Of a stretch of 64,000 nt of DNA, positions 18,601 through 32,099 are shown piece after piece. Below the pieces are notes generated by a model. It was not told the origin of the DNA, made no database searches, and was given only the letters and a program-made list of their open reading frames with translations. The stretch is from Arcuatula senhousia (taxonomy: Eukaryota; Mollusca; Bivalvia; Mytilida; Mytilidae). The DNA is taken from positions 17,192,001-17,256,000 of the forward strand of contig OZ020317.1 of the NCBI GenBank assembly GCA_963971305.1, given 5' to 3'. Both the position numbers and the translations under genes were made by a program. The stretch's first letter is position 1. Every line of letters starts with the position of its first letter.

Positions 18601-21486
18601 ACTGTGTCTGTTCGACACATTTTCTTGTTGTTTTTATCATAATGCTGTATAAATCAGAAACTGTCATTTACGGTCACACGGTTAAACTATTGATAGCTGT
18701 AGTATAGATTTTTAAAAGTTTCAAAACTTACTCTTACCCAGACAAGGGGGGGCTAGAATTAGGTCTACTATAAATTAACTTTTAACAACATTTTTTTGCT
18801 ATTATTGATTGGTTGATGTTCAAAATAACATTTGTTTTAAAATATCTCAAATGAAGTCGGATTATTAAAAAAATACACCAAAGGTGTTATTTCTAAATAA
18901 TCAAGAAGAATTATAATGTATCAAATGTAGCATTTTATATTTCGGTCAATACCTCAGAGAAAAATATATCGACTAAGGACGCATGGTTTTTGTCGAGATG
19001 ATAAAAACATGTATCAACCTCACCAAATTGAAAAATGAAATTGTACTGCTTGGCCCTAATGTGTGTAAATTTGCGAAAGATGTAATGCCCCATCTAGCAG
19101 CATTTAGGACGGACGGACGAACAGACCCGAACACTATAGACTTCCATACAAAATTTACAATAGGGATGAAGCATTTTCATCTACGTATCGTAATACCTGG
19201 TATAATGACACCAAGCGAGTGATGGAGAGCTGTGGACTTTCACATTTGTTCCAATCAAGTACTACGGATGGACTTAAAGTGCTAAATTTCTTGCCAAATT
19301 TTCTGAGGACACGACGATGAACTTGTTTAAAGAAAAATGGAAAGAATACTTAAATAACATGCCAAAACTAAGGACATTTAAACTTTTAAATTCTAACTTT
19401 GAAGCTCAGACGTACATAAGAGGGAACAAAGATCTGTGATGTCAATAATATGAAGTGGCATATTTCCTCTAGAGGTCGAAAAAGGACGTTACCGTGGTGT
19501 TCCAGCTGACAGACGCTTTTGTAAAATTTGTAAAAGTATGAACATAGAAGATGAAACACACTTTATAGTTAAATGTCCAATTTACCAAAACGAGAGAAAC
19601 CATTTGTTTATCAACTTTCAACTGCGTCACAACATTGACTTTTCGCTTTTAACAGACAGTGAAATCCTTATTACTCTACTCTCTACTGACTGTAAACTTG
19701 TTTCAAGTTATCTAATTATTATTTCAAATATTCGAGAACAGTTGATCTAGTAAATGTCAGAGAGAATTGATCACATTACATTTGTTGTTTTCGCTTATCA
19801 ATAATTCTCTTTCTTCTGAATTAATATCATAATGTATTTTGAGTAATAGTGCATCATAAGCCTTTAAAGGCTGGCTGGCATATGTAGTTATAATGGTTCA
19901 TTATTTCATTGTATCTTGTAAATGTCAGGTTGCACTTTAAAATAAATATATATATATATGCCCCCTTCTTTCGTAGATGGGGCATAAAAATGTATTATCT
20001 TATGATATACTTATCCAATACAAAGTCTTATCACATGCACAATACAAAATTATAATAGATACTTACTTAAAATGTGGATATCACTTCTCAAACTCAATAG
20101 AACTTTTATACACGAACAAATCCTCTGGTTTTTCTTTGTATTTTTTTAGCACAATCAGTTTAAGCACTTTAAATAAAATTCACTGAATCCTATCAACTTT
20201 CTTTATCATTGTGGTCTAACGAATGAGGATACTTTATCTCTCATTGAAGGAGCTTGTCGATTAGATGGGCGCTGTCTTAAATAATTCAATCAATTCTACA
20301 AGGCAATTCTGAAATAATGATAAATGTTTACCAACAAATTAACATAAAAAGAAAGGGGTTGCTTCACTTTTTGATGAGAAGGAGCAAATCATGTATTATA
20401 TACGACTCATAAATAAAAATCCGACTCTGTGGCATTGCTATTTTCAAAATTCTAAAATATACATTTTGATACCTTGTAGAAAAGTAAAAATCTTACATTA
20501 AGACAAATATGTTCAAAAATCTATTTTATATACGTCTCTCGCACTGCTTATAATCAAAACAGAACAGAACAAAAACAAAACACAAATCAATTTATATTCT
20601 GGGTTTTTCGGCCTTGCATAAAATATGCAAATCAAAGCAGATCAAATAATAATCTCCGCCAATTCTTATAGAGAAATTGACTAATATATTGATTTGGTTT
20701 TTAATGAAGTTCTAAAGATTAATAAACGTATAGATTCTGATCAAAATTGTTGACAGAAGCAATATCTAGCATGTATACACTTATATGTCTAAACTATGTT
20801 GTTTAAGTACATTCAGGTAGTTACATAAACAAAAGACGGTTGGGAGTCACGATTTGGCAAGCGCCTCAAACAGCCGATTGCCAAAAACAAAAAATAATAA
20901 AGTAACCTTCTTTGATTCGAAGTTTTTTTACCAATTGAAAAAAAAAGGCCTTTAAGTTATAAGAAATCGTGAGTGACAACATTGATTTACATACTGGTCT
21001 CGTAGAAGTAAAACAAAAGATCTGCATGATAAAAACGGTACGTACCTGAAATATCATACGAGCTGTGCAATAAGGTTTTACTACCTAATGAGGGAAATTG
21101 AAATTCGACCCATAAATATCTGTTCCCTTTTAATTATTTATAAACTGCTTTTATTTTTTGGTTAAGGATTGAAGTAAAGTATATTACCATCTGTCTTAAA
21201 CCGCTGGCAAACTGAAAACCCAAAAAATTAACGGTTTATGATTTTTGTCGGCAATAGGACTAAAACGAAGACAACAGACTACACTGTTGTCTACCATTTC
21301 CAACTGTTGTCCTTTTCTTTGTTAAAAGTTATGTACAGGTCAATTATTTTGGACTATCCCCCTTTTGCCAATGTTATCAAGAGCAAGCAATACCTTACGA
21401 TACTACTTTCAATGTAGTAATAAATAACTTTTTTAAATCATGTCAACTTCGAACAGGTAGAAGAAGTTAGTTCCTAAACAAAACAT
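18549..21486 (+). repeat. 2.94-kb tandem triplication, unit 1
   Basis: Starts AAGTCAATTCCCGCTC and ends in AGTTCCTAAACAAAACAT, a fragment of the minisatellite monomer at 27.3-30.5 kb. It contains a LINE 3' fragment and otherwise non-coding AT-rich DNA. The three units differ by only a handful of bases visible by eye. Confidence 0.95.
19150..19960 (+). pseudogene. LINE reverse-transcriptase C-terminal fragment (in unit 1)
   Basis: Frames encode YRNTWYNDTKRVMESCGL, then KEKWKEYLNNM, then GRYRGVPADRRFCKIC and MNIEDETHFIVKCPIYQNER, ending at TAG 19748. This is the C-terminal region and zinc tail of an invertebrate LINE ORF2, broken by several frameshifts and stops. An AT-rich 3' UTR ends in (AT)n near 19955. 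Copies in units 2 and 3 share the same lesions. Confidence 0.75.
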
Positions 21487-24421
21487 AAGTCAATTCCCGC
21501 TCAGTGACCTAGCTGTTTGATAGATTTAAAGGCGGGGCACTGTGTCTGTTCGACACATTTTCTTGTTGTTTTTATCATAATGCTGTATAAATCAGAAACT
21601 GTCATTTACGGTCACACGGTTAAACTATTGATAGCTGTAGTATAGATTTTTAAAAGTTTCAAAACTTACTCTTACCCAGACAAGGGGGGCTAGAATTAGG
21701 TCTACTATAAATTAACTTTTAACAACATTTTTTTGCTATTATTGATTGGTTGATGTTCAAAATAACATTTGTTTTAAAATATCTCAAATGAAGTCGGATT
21801 ATTAAAAAAATACACCAAAGGTGCTATTTCTAAATAATCAAGAAGAATTATAATGTATCAAATGTAGCATTTTATATTTCGGTCAATACCTCAGAGAAAA
21901 ATATATCGACTAAGGACGCATGGTTTTTGTCGAGATGATAAAAACATGTATCAACCTCACCAAATTGAAAAATGAAATTGTACTGCTTGGCCCTAATGTG
22001 TGTAAATTTGCGAAAGATGTAATGCCCCATCTAGCAGCATTTAGGACGGACGGACGAACAGACCCGAACACTATAGACTTCCATACAAAATTTACAATAG
22101 GGATGAAGCATTTTCATCTACGTATCGTAATACCTGGTATAATGACACCAAGCGAGTGATGGAGAGCTGTGGACTTTCACATTTGTTCCAATCAAGTACT
22201 ACGGATGGACTTAAAGTGCTAAATTTCTTGCCAAATTTTCTGAGGACACGACGATGAACTTGTTTAAAGAAAAATGGAAAGAATACTTAAATAACATGCC
22301 AAAACTAAGGACATTTAAACTTTTAAATTCTAACTTTGAAGCTCAGACGTACATAAGAGGGAACAAAGATCTGTGATGTCAATAATATGAAGTGGCATAT
22401 TTCCTCTAGAGGTCGAAAAAGGACGTTACCGTGGTGTTCCAGCTGACAGACGCTTTTGTAAAATTTGTAAAAGTATGAACATAGAAGATGAAACACACTT
22501 TATAGTTAAATGTCCAATTTACCAAAACGAGAGAAACCATTTGTTTATCAACTTTCAACTGCGTCACAACATTGACTTTTCGCTTTTAACAGACAGTGAA
22601 ATCCTTATTACTCTACTCTCTACTGACTGTAAACTTGTTTCAAGTTATCTAATTATTATTTCAAATATTCGAGAACAGTTGATCTAGTAAATGTCAGAGA
22701 GAATTGATCACATTACATTTGTTGTTTTCGCTTATCAATAATTCTCTTTCTTCTGAATTAATATCATAATGTATTTTGAGTAATAGTGCATCATAAGCCT
22801 TTAAAGGCTGGCTGGCATATGTAGTTATAATGGTTCATTATTTCATTGTATCTTGTAAATGTCAGGTTGCACTTTAAAATAAATATATATATATATGCCC
22901 CCTTCTTTCGTAGATGGGGCATAAAAATGTATTATCTTATGATATACTTATCCAATACAAAGTCTTATCACATGCACAATACAAAATTATAATAGATACT
23001 TACTTAAAATGTGGATATCACTTCTCAAACTCAATAGAACTTTTATACACGAACAAATCCTCTGGTTTTTCTTTGTATTTTTTAGCACAATCAGTTTAAG
23101 CACTTTAAATAAAATTCACTGAATCCTATCAACTTTCTTTATCATTGTGGTCTAACGAATGAGGATACTTTATCTCTCATTGAAGGAGCTTGTCGATTAG
23201 ATGGGCGCTGTCTTAAATAATTCAATCAATTCTACAAGGCAATTCTGAAATAATGATAAATGTTTACCAACAAATTAACATAAAAAGAAAGGGGTTGCTT
23301 CACTTTTTGATGAGAAGGAGCAAATCATGTATTATATACGACTCATAAATAAAAATCCGACTCTGTGGCATTGCTATTTTCAAAATTCTAAAATATACAT
23401 TTTGATACCTTGTAGAAAAGTAAAAATCTTACATTAAGACAAATATGTTCAAAAATCTATTTTATATACGTCTCTCGCACTGCTTATAATCAAAACAGAA
23501 CAGAACAAAAACAAAACACAAATCAATTTATATTCTGGGTTTTTCGGCCTTGCATAAAATATGCAAATCAAAGCAGATCAAATAATAATCTCCGCCAATT
23601 CTTATAGAGAAATTGACTAATATATTGATTTGGTTTTTAATGAAGTTCTAAAGATTAATAAACGTATAGATTCTGATCAAAATTGTTGACAGAAGCAATA
23701 TCTAGCATGTATACACTTATATGTCTAAACTATGTTGTTTAAGTACATTCAGGTAGTTACATAAACAAAAGACGGTTGGGAGTCACGATTTGGCAAGCGC
23801 CTCAAACAGCCGATTGCCAAAAACAAAAAATAATAAAGTAACCTTCTTTGATTCGAAGTTTTTTTACCAATTGAAAAAAAAGGCCTTTAAGTTATAAGAA
23901 ATCGTGAGTGACAACATTGATTTACATACTGGTCTCGTAGAAGTAAAACAAAAGATCTGCATGATAAAAACGGTACGTACCTGAAATATCATACGAGCTG
24001 TGCAATAAGGTTTTACTACCTAATGAGGGAAATTGAAATTCGACCCATAAATATCTGTTCCCTTTTAATTATTTATAAACTGCTTTTATTTTTTGGTTAA
24101 GGATTGAAGTAAAGTATATTACCATCTGTCTTAAACCGCTGGCAAACTGAAAACCCAAAAAATTAACGGTTTATGATTTTTGTCGGCAATAGGACTAAAA
24201 CGAAGACAACAGACTACACTGTTGTCTACCATTTCCAACTGTTGTCCTTTTCTTTGTTAAAAGTTATGTACAGGTCAATTATTTTGGACTATCCCCCTTT
24301 TGCCAATGTTATCAAGAGCAAGCAATACCTTACGATACTACTTTCAATGTAGTAATAAATAACTTTTTTAAATCATGTCAACTTCGAACAGGTAGAAGAA
24401 GTTAGTTCCTAAACAAAACAT
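21487..24421 (+). repeat. 2.94-kb tandem triplication, unit 2
   Basis: Near-identical to unit 1; visible differences include a G-run length, one T/C in a GGTG(T/C)TATTTC stretch and homopolymer lengths. Confidence 0.95.
22087..22896 (+). pseudogene. LINE C-terminal fragment (in unit 2)
   Basis: Same broken fragment as at 19150, with the same stops and frameshifts. Confidence 0.75.
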
Positions 24422-27357
24422 AAGTCAATTCCCGCTCAGTGACCTAGCTGTTTGATAGATTTAAAGGCGGGGCACTGTGTCTGTTCGACACATTTTCTTG
24501 TTGTTTTTATCATAATGCTGTATAAATCAGAAACTGTCATTTACGGTCACACGGTTAAACTATTGATAGCTGTAGTATAGATTTTTAAAAGTTTCAAAAC
24601 TTACTCTTACCCAGACAAGGGGGGCTAGAATTAGGTCTACTATAAATTAACTTTTAACAACATTTTTTTGCTATTATTGATTGGTTGATGTTCAAAATAA
24701 CATTTGTTTTAAAATATCTCAAATGAAGTCGGATTATTAAAAAAATACACCAAAGGTGTTATTTCTAAATAATCAAGAAGAATTATAATGTATCAAATGT
24801 AGCATTTTATATTTCGGTCAATACCTCAGAGAAAAATATATCGACTAAGGACGCATGGTTTTTGTCGAGATGATAAAAACATGTATCAACCTCACCAAAT
24901 TGAAAAATGAAATTGTACTGCTTGGCCCTAATGTGTGTAAATTTGCGAAAGATGTAATGCCCCATCTAGCAGCATTTAGGACGGACGGACGAACAGACCC
25001 GAACACTATAGACTTCCATACAAAATTTACAATAGGGATGAAGCATTTTCATCTACGTATCGTAATACCTGGTATAATGACACCAAGCGAGTGATGGAGA
25101 GCTGTGGACTTTCACATTTGTTCCAATCAAGTACTACGGATGGACTTAAAGTGCTAAATTTCTTGCCAAATTTTCTGAGGACACGACGATGAACTTGTTT
25201 AAAGAAAAATGGAAAGAATACTTAAATAACATGCCAAAACTAAGGACATTTAAACTTTTAAATTCTAACTTTGAAGCTCAGACGTACATAAGAGGGAACA
25301 AAGATCTGTGATGTCAATAATATGAAGTGGCATATTTCCTCTAGAGGTCGAAAAAGGACGTTACCGTGGTGTTCCAGCTGACAGACGCTTTTGTAAAATT
25401 TGTAAAAGTATGAACATAGAAGATGAAACACACTTTATAGTTAAATGTCCAATTTACCAAAACGAGAGAAACCATTTGTTTATCAACTTTCAACTGCGTC
25501 ACAACATTGACTTTTCGCTTTTAACAGACAGTGAAATCCTTATTACTCTACTCTCTACTGACTGTAAACTTGTTTCAAGTTATCTAATTATTATTTCAAA
25601 TATTCGAGAACAGTTGATCTAGTAAATGTCAGAGAGAATTGATCACATTACATTTGTTGTTTTCGCTTATCAATAATTCTCTTTCTTCTGAATTAATATC
25701 ATAATGTATTTTGAGTAATAGTGCATCATAAGCCTTTAAAGGCTGGCTGGCATATGTAGTTATAATGGTTCATTATTTCATTGTATCTTGTAAATGTCAG
25801 GTTGCACTTTAAAATAAATATATATATATATGCCCCCTTCTTTCGTAGATGGGGCATAAAAATGTATTATCTTATGATATACTTATCCAATACAAAGTCT
25901 TATCACATGCACAATACAAAATTATAATAGATACTTACTTAAAATGTGGATATCACTTCTCAAACTCAATAGAACTTTTATACACGAACAAATCCTCTGG
26001 TTTTTCTTTGTATTTTTTTAGCACAATCAGTTTAAGCACTTTAAATAAAATTCACTGAATCCTATCAACTTTCTTTATCATTGTGGTCTAACGAATGAGG
26101 ATACTTTATCTCTCATTGAAGGAGCTTGTCGATTAGATGGGCGCTGTCTTAAATAATTCAATCAATTCTACAAGGCAATTCTGAAATAATGATAAATGTT
26201 TACCAACAAATTAACATAAAAAGAAAGGGGTTGCTTCACTTTTTGATGAGAAGGAGCAAATCATGTATTATATACGACTCATAAATAAAAATCCGACTCT
26301 GTGGCATTGCTATTTTCAAAATTCTAAAATATACATTTTGATACCTTGTAGAAAAGTAAAAATCTTACATTAAGACAAATATGTTCAAAAATCTATTTTA
26401 TATACGTCTCTCGCACTGCTTATAATCAAAACAGAACAGAACAAAAACAAAACACAAATCAATTTATATTCTGGGTTTTTCGGCCTTGCATAAAATATGC
26501 AAATCAAAGCAGATCAAATAATAATCTCCGCCAATTCTTATAGAGAAATTGACTAATATATTGATTTGGTTTTTAATGAAGTTCTAAAGATTAATAAACG
26601 TATAGATTCTGATCAAAATTGTTGACAGAAGCAATATCTAGCATGTATACACTTATATGTCTAAACTATGTTGTTTAAGTACATTCAGGTAGTTACATAA
26701 ACAAAAGACGGTTGGGAGTCACGATTTGGCAAGCGCCTCAAACAGCCGATTGCCAAAAACAAAAAATAATAAAGTAACCTTCTTTGATTCGAAGTTTTTT
26801 TACCAATTGAAAAAAAAGGCCTTTAAGTTATAAGAAATCGTGAGTGACAACATTGATTTACATACTGGTCTCGTAGAAGTAAAACAAAAGATCTGCATGA
26901 TAAAAACGGTACGTACCTGAAATATCATACGAGCTGTGCAATAAGGTTTTACTACCTAATGAGGGAAATTGAAATTCGACCCATAAATATCTGTTCCCTT
27001 TTAATTATTTATAAACTGCTTTTATTTTTTGGTTAAGGATTGAAGTAAAGTATATTACCATCTGTCTTAAACCGCTGGCAAACTGAAAACCCAAAAAATT
27101 AACGGTTTATGATTTTTGTCGGCAATAGGACTAAAACGAAGACAACAGACTACACTGTTGTCTACCATTTCCAACTGTTGTCCTTTTCTTTGTTAAAAGT
27201 TATGTACAGGTCAATTATTTTGGACTATCCCCCTTTTGCCAATTTTATCAAGAGCAAGCAATACCTTACGATACTACTTTCAATGTAGTAATAAATAACT
27301 TTTTTAAATCATGTCAACTTCGAACAGGTAGAAGAAGTTAGTTCCTAAACAAAACAT
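24422..27357 (+). repeat. 2.94-kb tandem triplication, unit 3
   Basis: The last unit runs straight into intact minisatellite DNA at 27357, so this is probably the ancestral right-hand context. Confidence 0.95.
25022..25832 (+). pseudogene. LINE C-terminal fragment (in unit 3)
   Basis: Third copy of the fragment at 19150; identical lesions. Confidence 0.75.
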
Positions 27358-30300
27358 TACCAGTACTGAGGACAGGACAAAAGTTCCTGAACAAAACATT
27401 ACCAGTACTGAGGACATTGTTCAAGACAGGAGTTCCTGAACAAAACATTACCAGTACTGAGGACAGGACAAAAGTTCCTGAACAAAACATGACCAGTACT
27501 GAGGACAGGACAAAAGTTCCTGAACAAAACATTACCAGTACTGAGGACAATACAGGAGTTACTGAACAAAACATTACCAGTACTGAGGACAATACAGGAG
27601 TTCCTGAACAAAACATTACCAGAACTGAGGACAGGACAGGAGTTCCTGAACAAAACATTACCAGTACTGAGGACAGGACAAAAGTTCCTGAACAAAACAT
27701 TACCAGTACTGAGGAAAGGACAGGAGTTCCTGAACAAAACATTACCAGTACTGAGGACAGGACAGGAGTTCCTGAACAAAACATTACCAGTACTGAGGAC
27801 AGAACAGGAGTTCCTGAACAAAACATTACCAGTACTGAGGACAATACAGGAGTTCCTGAACAAAACATTACCAGAACTGAGGACAGGACAAAAGTTCCTG
27901 AACAAAACATTACCAGTACTGAGGACAGGACAGGAGTTCCTGAACAAAACATTACCAGTACTGAGGACAGAACAGGAGTTCCTGAACAAAACATTACCAG
28001 TACTGAGGACAGAACAGGAGTTCCTGAACAAAACATTACCAGTACTGAGGACAGAACAAAACCATACCAGTACTGAGGACAGGGCAGGTTTTCCTAAACA
28101 AAACATTACCAGAACTGAAGACAGAACAGGAGTTCCTGAACAAAACATTACAAGTACTTAGGACAGGACAGGAGTTCCTGAACAAAACATTACCAGTACT
28201 GAGGACATTGTTCAGGACAGGAGTTCATGAACAAAACATTACCAGTACTGAGGACAATACAGGAGTTCCTGAACAAAACATTACCAGAACTGAGGACAGG
28301 ACAAAAGTTCCTGAACAAAACATTACCAGTACTGAGGACAGGACAGGAGTTCCTGAAAAAAACATTACCAGTACTGAGGACAGAACAGGAGTTACTGAGC
28401 AAAACATTACCAGTACTGAGGACAGAACAAAACAATACCAGTACTGAGGACAGGACAGGAGTTCCTGAACAAAACATTACCAGTACTGAGGACAGGACAG
28501 GAGTTCCTGAACAAAACATAACCAGTACTGAGGACAGGACAGGAGTTCCTGAACAAAACATTACCAGTACTGAGAACAGGATAGGAGTTCCTGAACAAAA
28601 CATTACCAGTACTGAGGACAGAACAGGAGTTCCTGAACAAAACATTACCAGTTCTGAGGTTAGGACAGGAGTTCCTGAACAAAACATTACCAGTACTGAG
28701 GACAGAAATAAACATTACCAGTACTGAGGACAGTGCAAGTTTTCCTATACAAAACATTACCAAAACAGAGGATAGGACAGGGATTCCTGAACAAAACATT
28801 ACCAGTACTCAGGACAGGACAGGAGTTACTGATCAAAACATTACCAGTACTGAGGACAGGACAAAAGTTCCTGAACAAAACATTAACAGTACTGAGGACA
28901 GGACAGGAGTTCATGAACAAAACATTACCAGTACTGAGGACAGGACAAAAGTTCCTGAACAAAACATTACCAGTACTGAGGAGAGAACATGAGTTCCTGA
29001 ACAAAACGTTACCAGTACTGAGGACAGGACAGGAGTTCCTGAACAAAACATTACCAGTACTGAGGACAGGACAAAAGTTCCTGAACAAAACATTACCAGT
29101 ACTGAGGACAGGACAAAAGTTCCTGAACAAAACATTACCAGTACTGAGGACAGAACAGGAGTTCCTGAACAAAACATTACCAGTACTGAGGACATTGTTC
29201 AGGACAGGAGTTCATGAACAAAACATTACCAGTACTGAAGACAATACAGGAGTTCCTGAACAAAACATTACCAGAACTGAGGACAGGACAAAAGTTCCTG
29301 AAAAAAACATTACCAGTACTGAGGACAGGACAGGAGTTCCTGAACAAAACATTACCAGTACTGAGGACAGAACAGGAGTTCCTGAACAAAACATTACCAG
29401 TACTGAGGACAGAACAAAACAATACCAGTACTGAGGACAGGGCAGGTTTTCCTATACAAAACATTACAAGTACTGAGGACAGGACAAAAGCACCTGAACA
29501 AAACATTACCAGTACTGAGGACAGAACAGGAGTTCCTGAACAAAACATTACAAGTACTGAGGACAGGACAGGAGTTCCTGAACAAAACATTACCAATACT
29601 GAGGAAATTGTTCAGGACAGTAGTTCATAAACAAAACATTACCAGTACTGAGGACAATACAGGAGTTCATGAACAAAACATTACCAGAACTGAGGACAGG
29701 ACAGGAGTTCCTGAACAAAACATTACCAGTACTGAGGACAGGACAGGAGTTCATGAACAAAACATTACCAGTACTGAGAACAGGATAGGAGTTCCTGAAC
29801 AAAACATTACCAGTACTGAGGACAGGACAGGAGTTCCTGAACAAAACATTACCAGTACTGAGGACAGGACAGGAGTTCCTCAACAAAACATTACCAGTAC
29901 TGAGGACAGAAATAAACAATACCAGTACTGAGGACAGGGCAGGTTTTCCTAAACAAAACATTACCAGAACTGAGGACAGGACAGGAGTTCCTGAACAAAA
30001 CATTACCAGTACTGAGGACAGGACAGGAGTTCCTCAACAAAACATTACCAGTACTGAGGACAGAAATAAACAATACCAGTACTGAGGACAGGGCAGGTTT
30101 TCCTAAACAAAGCATTACCAGAACTGAGGACAGGACAGGAGTTCCTGAACAAAACATTACCAGTACTGAGGACAGGACAGGAGTTCCTGAACAAAACATT
30201 ACCAGTACTGAGGACAGGCGAAAAGTTCCTGAACAAAACATTACCAGTACTGAGGACAGGACAGGAGTTCCTGGACAAAACATTACCAGAACTGAGGACA

Positions 30301-30476
30301 GGACAAAAGTTCCTGAACAAAACATTACCAGTACTGAGGACAGGACAGGAGTTCCTGGACAAAACATTACCAGAACTGAGGACAGGACAAAAGTTCCTGA
30401 ACAAAACATTACCAGTACTGAGGACAGGACAGGAGTTCCTTAACAAAACATTACCAGTACTGAGGACAGGACAGGA
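27341..30476. repeat. 42-bp minisatellite, about 74 monomers, with higher-order structure
   Basis: The monomer runs AACAAAACATTACCAGTACT, then GAGGACAGGACAGGAGTTCC, then TG. Because 42 is a multiple of three, long ORFs appear in several frames on both strands; the plus frame reads a 14-aa repeat containing PEQNITSTEDR. All plus ORFs end at the same kind of shortened monomer (KxYQY-stop), so I do not call a gene. Variant monomers (GACATTGTTCA near 27413, 28202 and 29192; GGGCAGGTTTTCCTA near 28080, 29436, 29935 and 30094) reveal larger duplicated blocks. Each monomer has the palindrome CAGTACTG. Confidence 0.95.
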
Positions 30477-32099
30477 GACTTTTCTTACTTTGTAAAGATA
30501 ATTCTTAATAACATTGTGGTTTAGATAGTATTGTTAACATATTATTTATCTTTTTTTTTTGTCACAGACAAAATATTTGTGATGTTGATATGGCAATTTG
30601 TTTTGACTTCGGTACTCATGTTACTAATCTCCAATCCTTTAACTAAAATGTATTTCTACAAAAATACGAAGGTGATTGAAGTGGCAGCTGTGAAATATAC
30701 ATTTACATTGTTACGTTCATTGGAGGGAAGAAGATTTGTTTATGTTCCGGACCATATCAGTATCTGGACCATATGTGTATAAATGTACTAGTAGTCGGGG
30801 CTAATTAGAATTACCGATATTGTATTTACTACCTATTATAACTGAGATTAGGTCGTTTGTTTCCGTCGTTTCTGTATTTACAAAAGCTCTTTGCAATGAA
30901 CATACTTTCACTTTTCACTCAGTGGCCAATCTTCGGATTTCCATCAAGACAATATGGCCGCGACCAGTAAATTATGTGTTTCGCTTCGGATTATATTTTA
31001 GTCAGTGTAACATATCTTGCGTAGCTTTAGCGTAATTGATATTAGATTTTGGATTGCGAAAATTTACTTAATTGAATAAAGTTTTAAAGGACAAAAATAC
31101 TATTCCGACACCAAAAATAAGTTAAATCTTGCAAAAAAGTTGTACACAGCATCTTCGTTTTTCATGCTTTTATGTGGCGGTGTTCTAAATAACAATGCAA
31201 TTCAACTAGATCATGTAGCGTACATGGCGTAGTCACTTTATCAGGTTGTGCACATGTTTTGGCGTACTTTCTTATAATTTTGACTGCAAAATGTTAATTC
31301 ATTGAATAAAGTTTATTATCAACGACAGAAATAATGCTTATGCAAAAAAATAGGTCAATCAGACACACACAATTCAAGCATTTTATTAATTTTTAGAAAA
31401 TGACAAAATAGCCACATTGGGTCATTCGTCTGTCTTGATCTAGGTCATTTTAATACAGACTTATTTGCAAAACATAATCAAAGCGCTAAAGCGTTTAAAG
31501 GCAGAGCTAAATCTAAGCGAACGATCTGTGTTTCATAAACTTGTAACATAGCACATAATTTTGTTTGTTTCCTCCGCACACTTACACATTTGTTAAGAAA
31601 TCTGTAATTAAGCTCCGCCCACTTGATCAAAGGTCAAAGGTCAAAAATGCTTTAGTAAACGTCAACGAGTATTGATACACGATATGTAGTACACATTTAT
31701 ATCGCATTTATGTTGGGGGTATAAATATGTACCTCCTATTTTAGACAATACGTATAACATTTAAAATACAATACACGAATAATGTTCTGTAATAGATCCT
31801 CTGGTAGCAATATTGACTGACCGATTTACCCTGTCTAGACGGAAAAAAAACGCGAAAATCAGATAGCTTTATGACGCTATAAGGCTCTTCCTAAAAACCT
31901 TACGGGTTCTGCAAATACAAAACAAACACAAATATCATATACAAATAACATATGCAGAAATAAATGGTTTTACATACATTTTGTAATTATGTGATATGAA
32001 AATTACTTGACCAGTATAGACCTCATTTTCGCAACTCTAAAGATTGCTTTATGAAATCAATGATAATGGGCAATATATCCATATCATAATTTAGAATAA
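30477..32099. other. 1.6 kb without a recognised gene
   Basis: AT-rich. ATTGAATAAAGTTT occurs twice (near 31071 and 31301). A perfect nuclear-receptor DR1 (AGGTCAAAGGTCA) sits at 31631-31643. Short ORFs at 30531 and 30820 show no family features. Confidence 0.4.

Noticed and set aside
18983..19222. 79-codon ORF repeated three times
   Set aside because: Triplicated only because the whole 2.94-kb unit is; it crosses into the LINE fragment out of frame and has no family motif.
27338..30446. Long ORFs on both strands (up to ~250 codons) in the minisatellite
   Set aside because: They follow from the 42-bp (3 x 14) period. The frames are open on both strands at once and break at shortened monomers.
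27341..30476. CRISPR-like array
   Set aside because: Monomers are directly adjacent with no unique spacers, and the context is eukaryotic.
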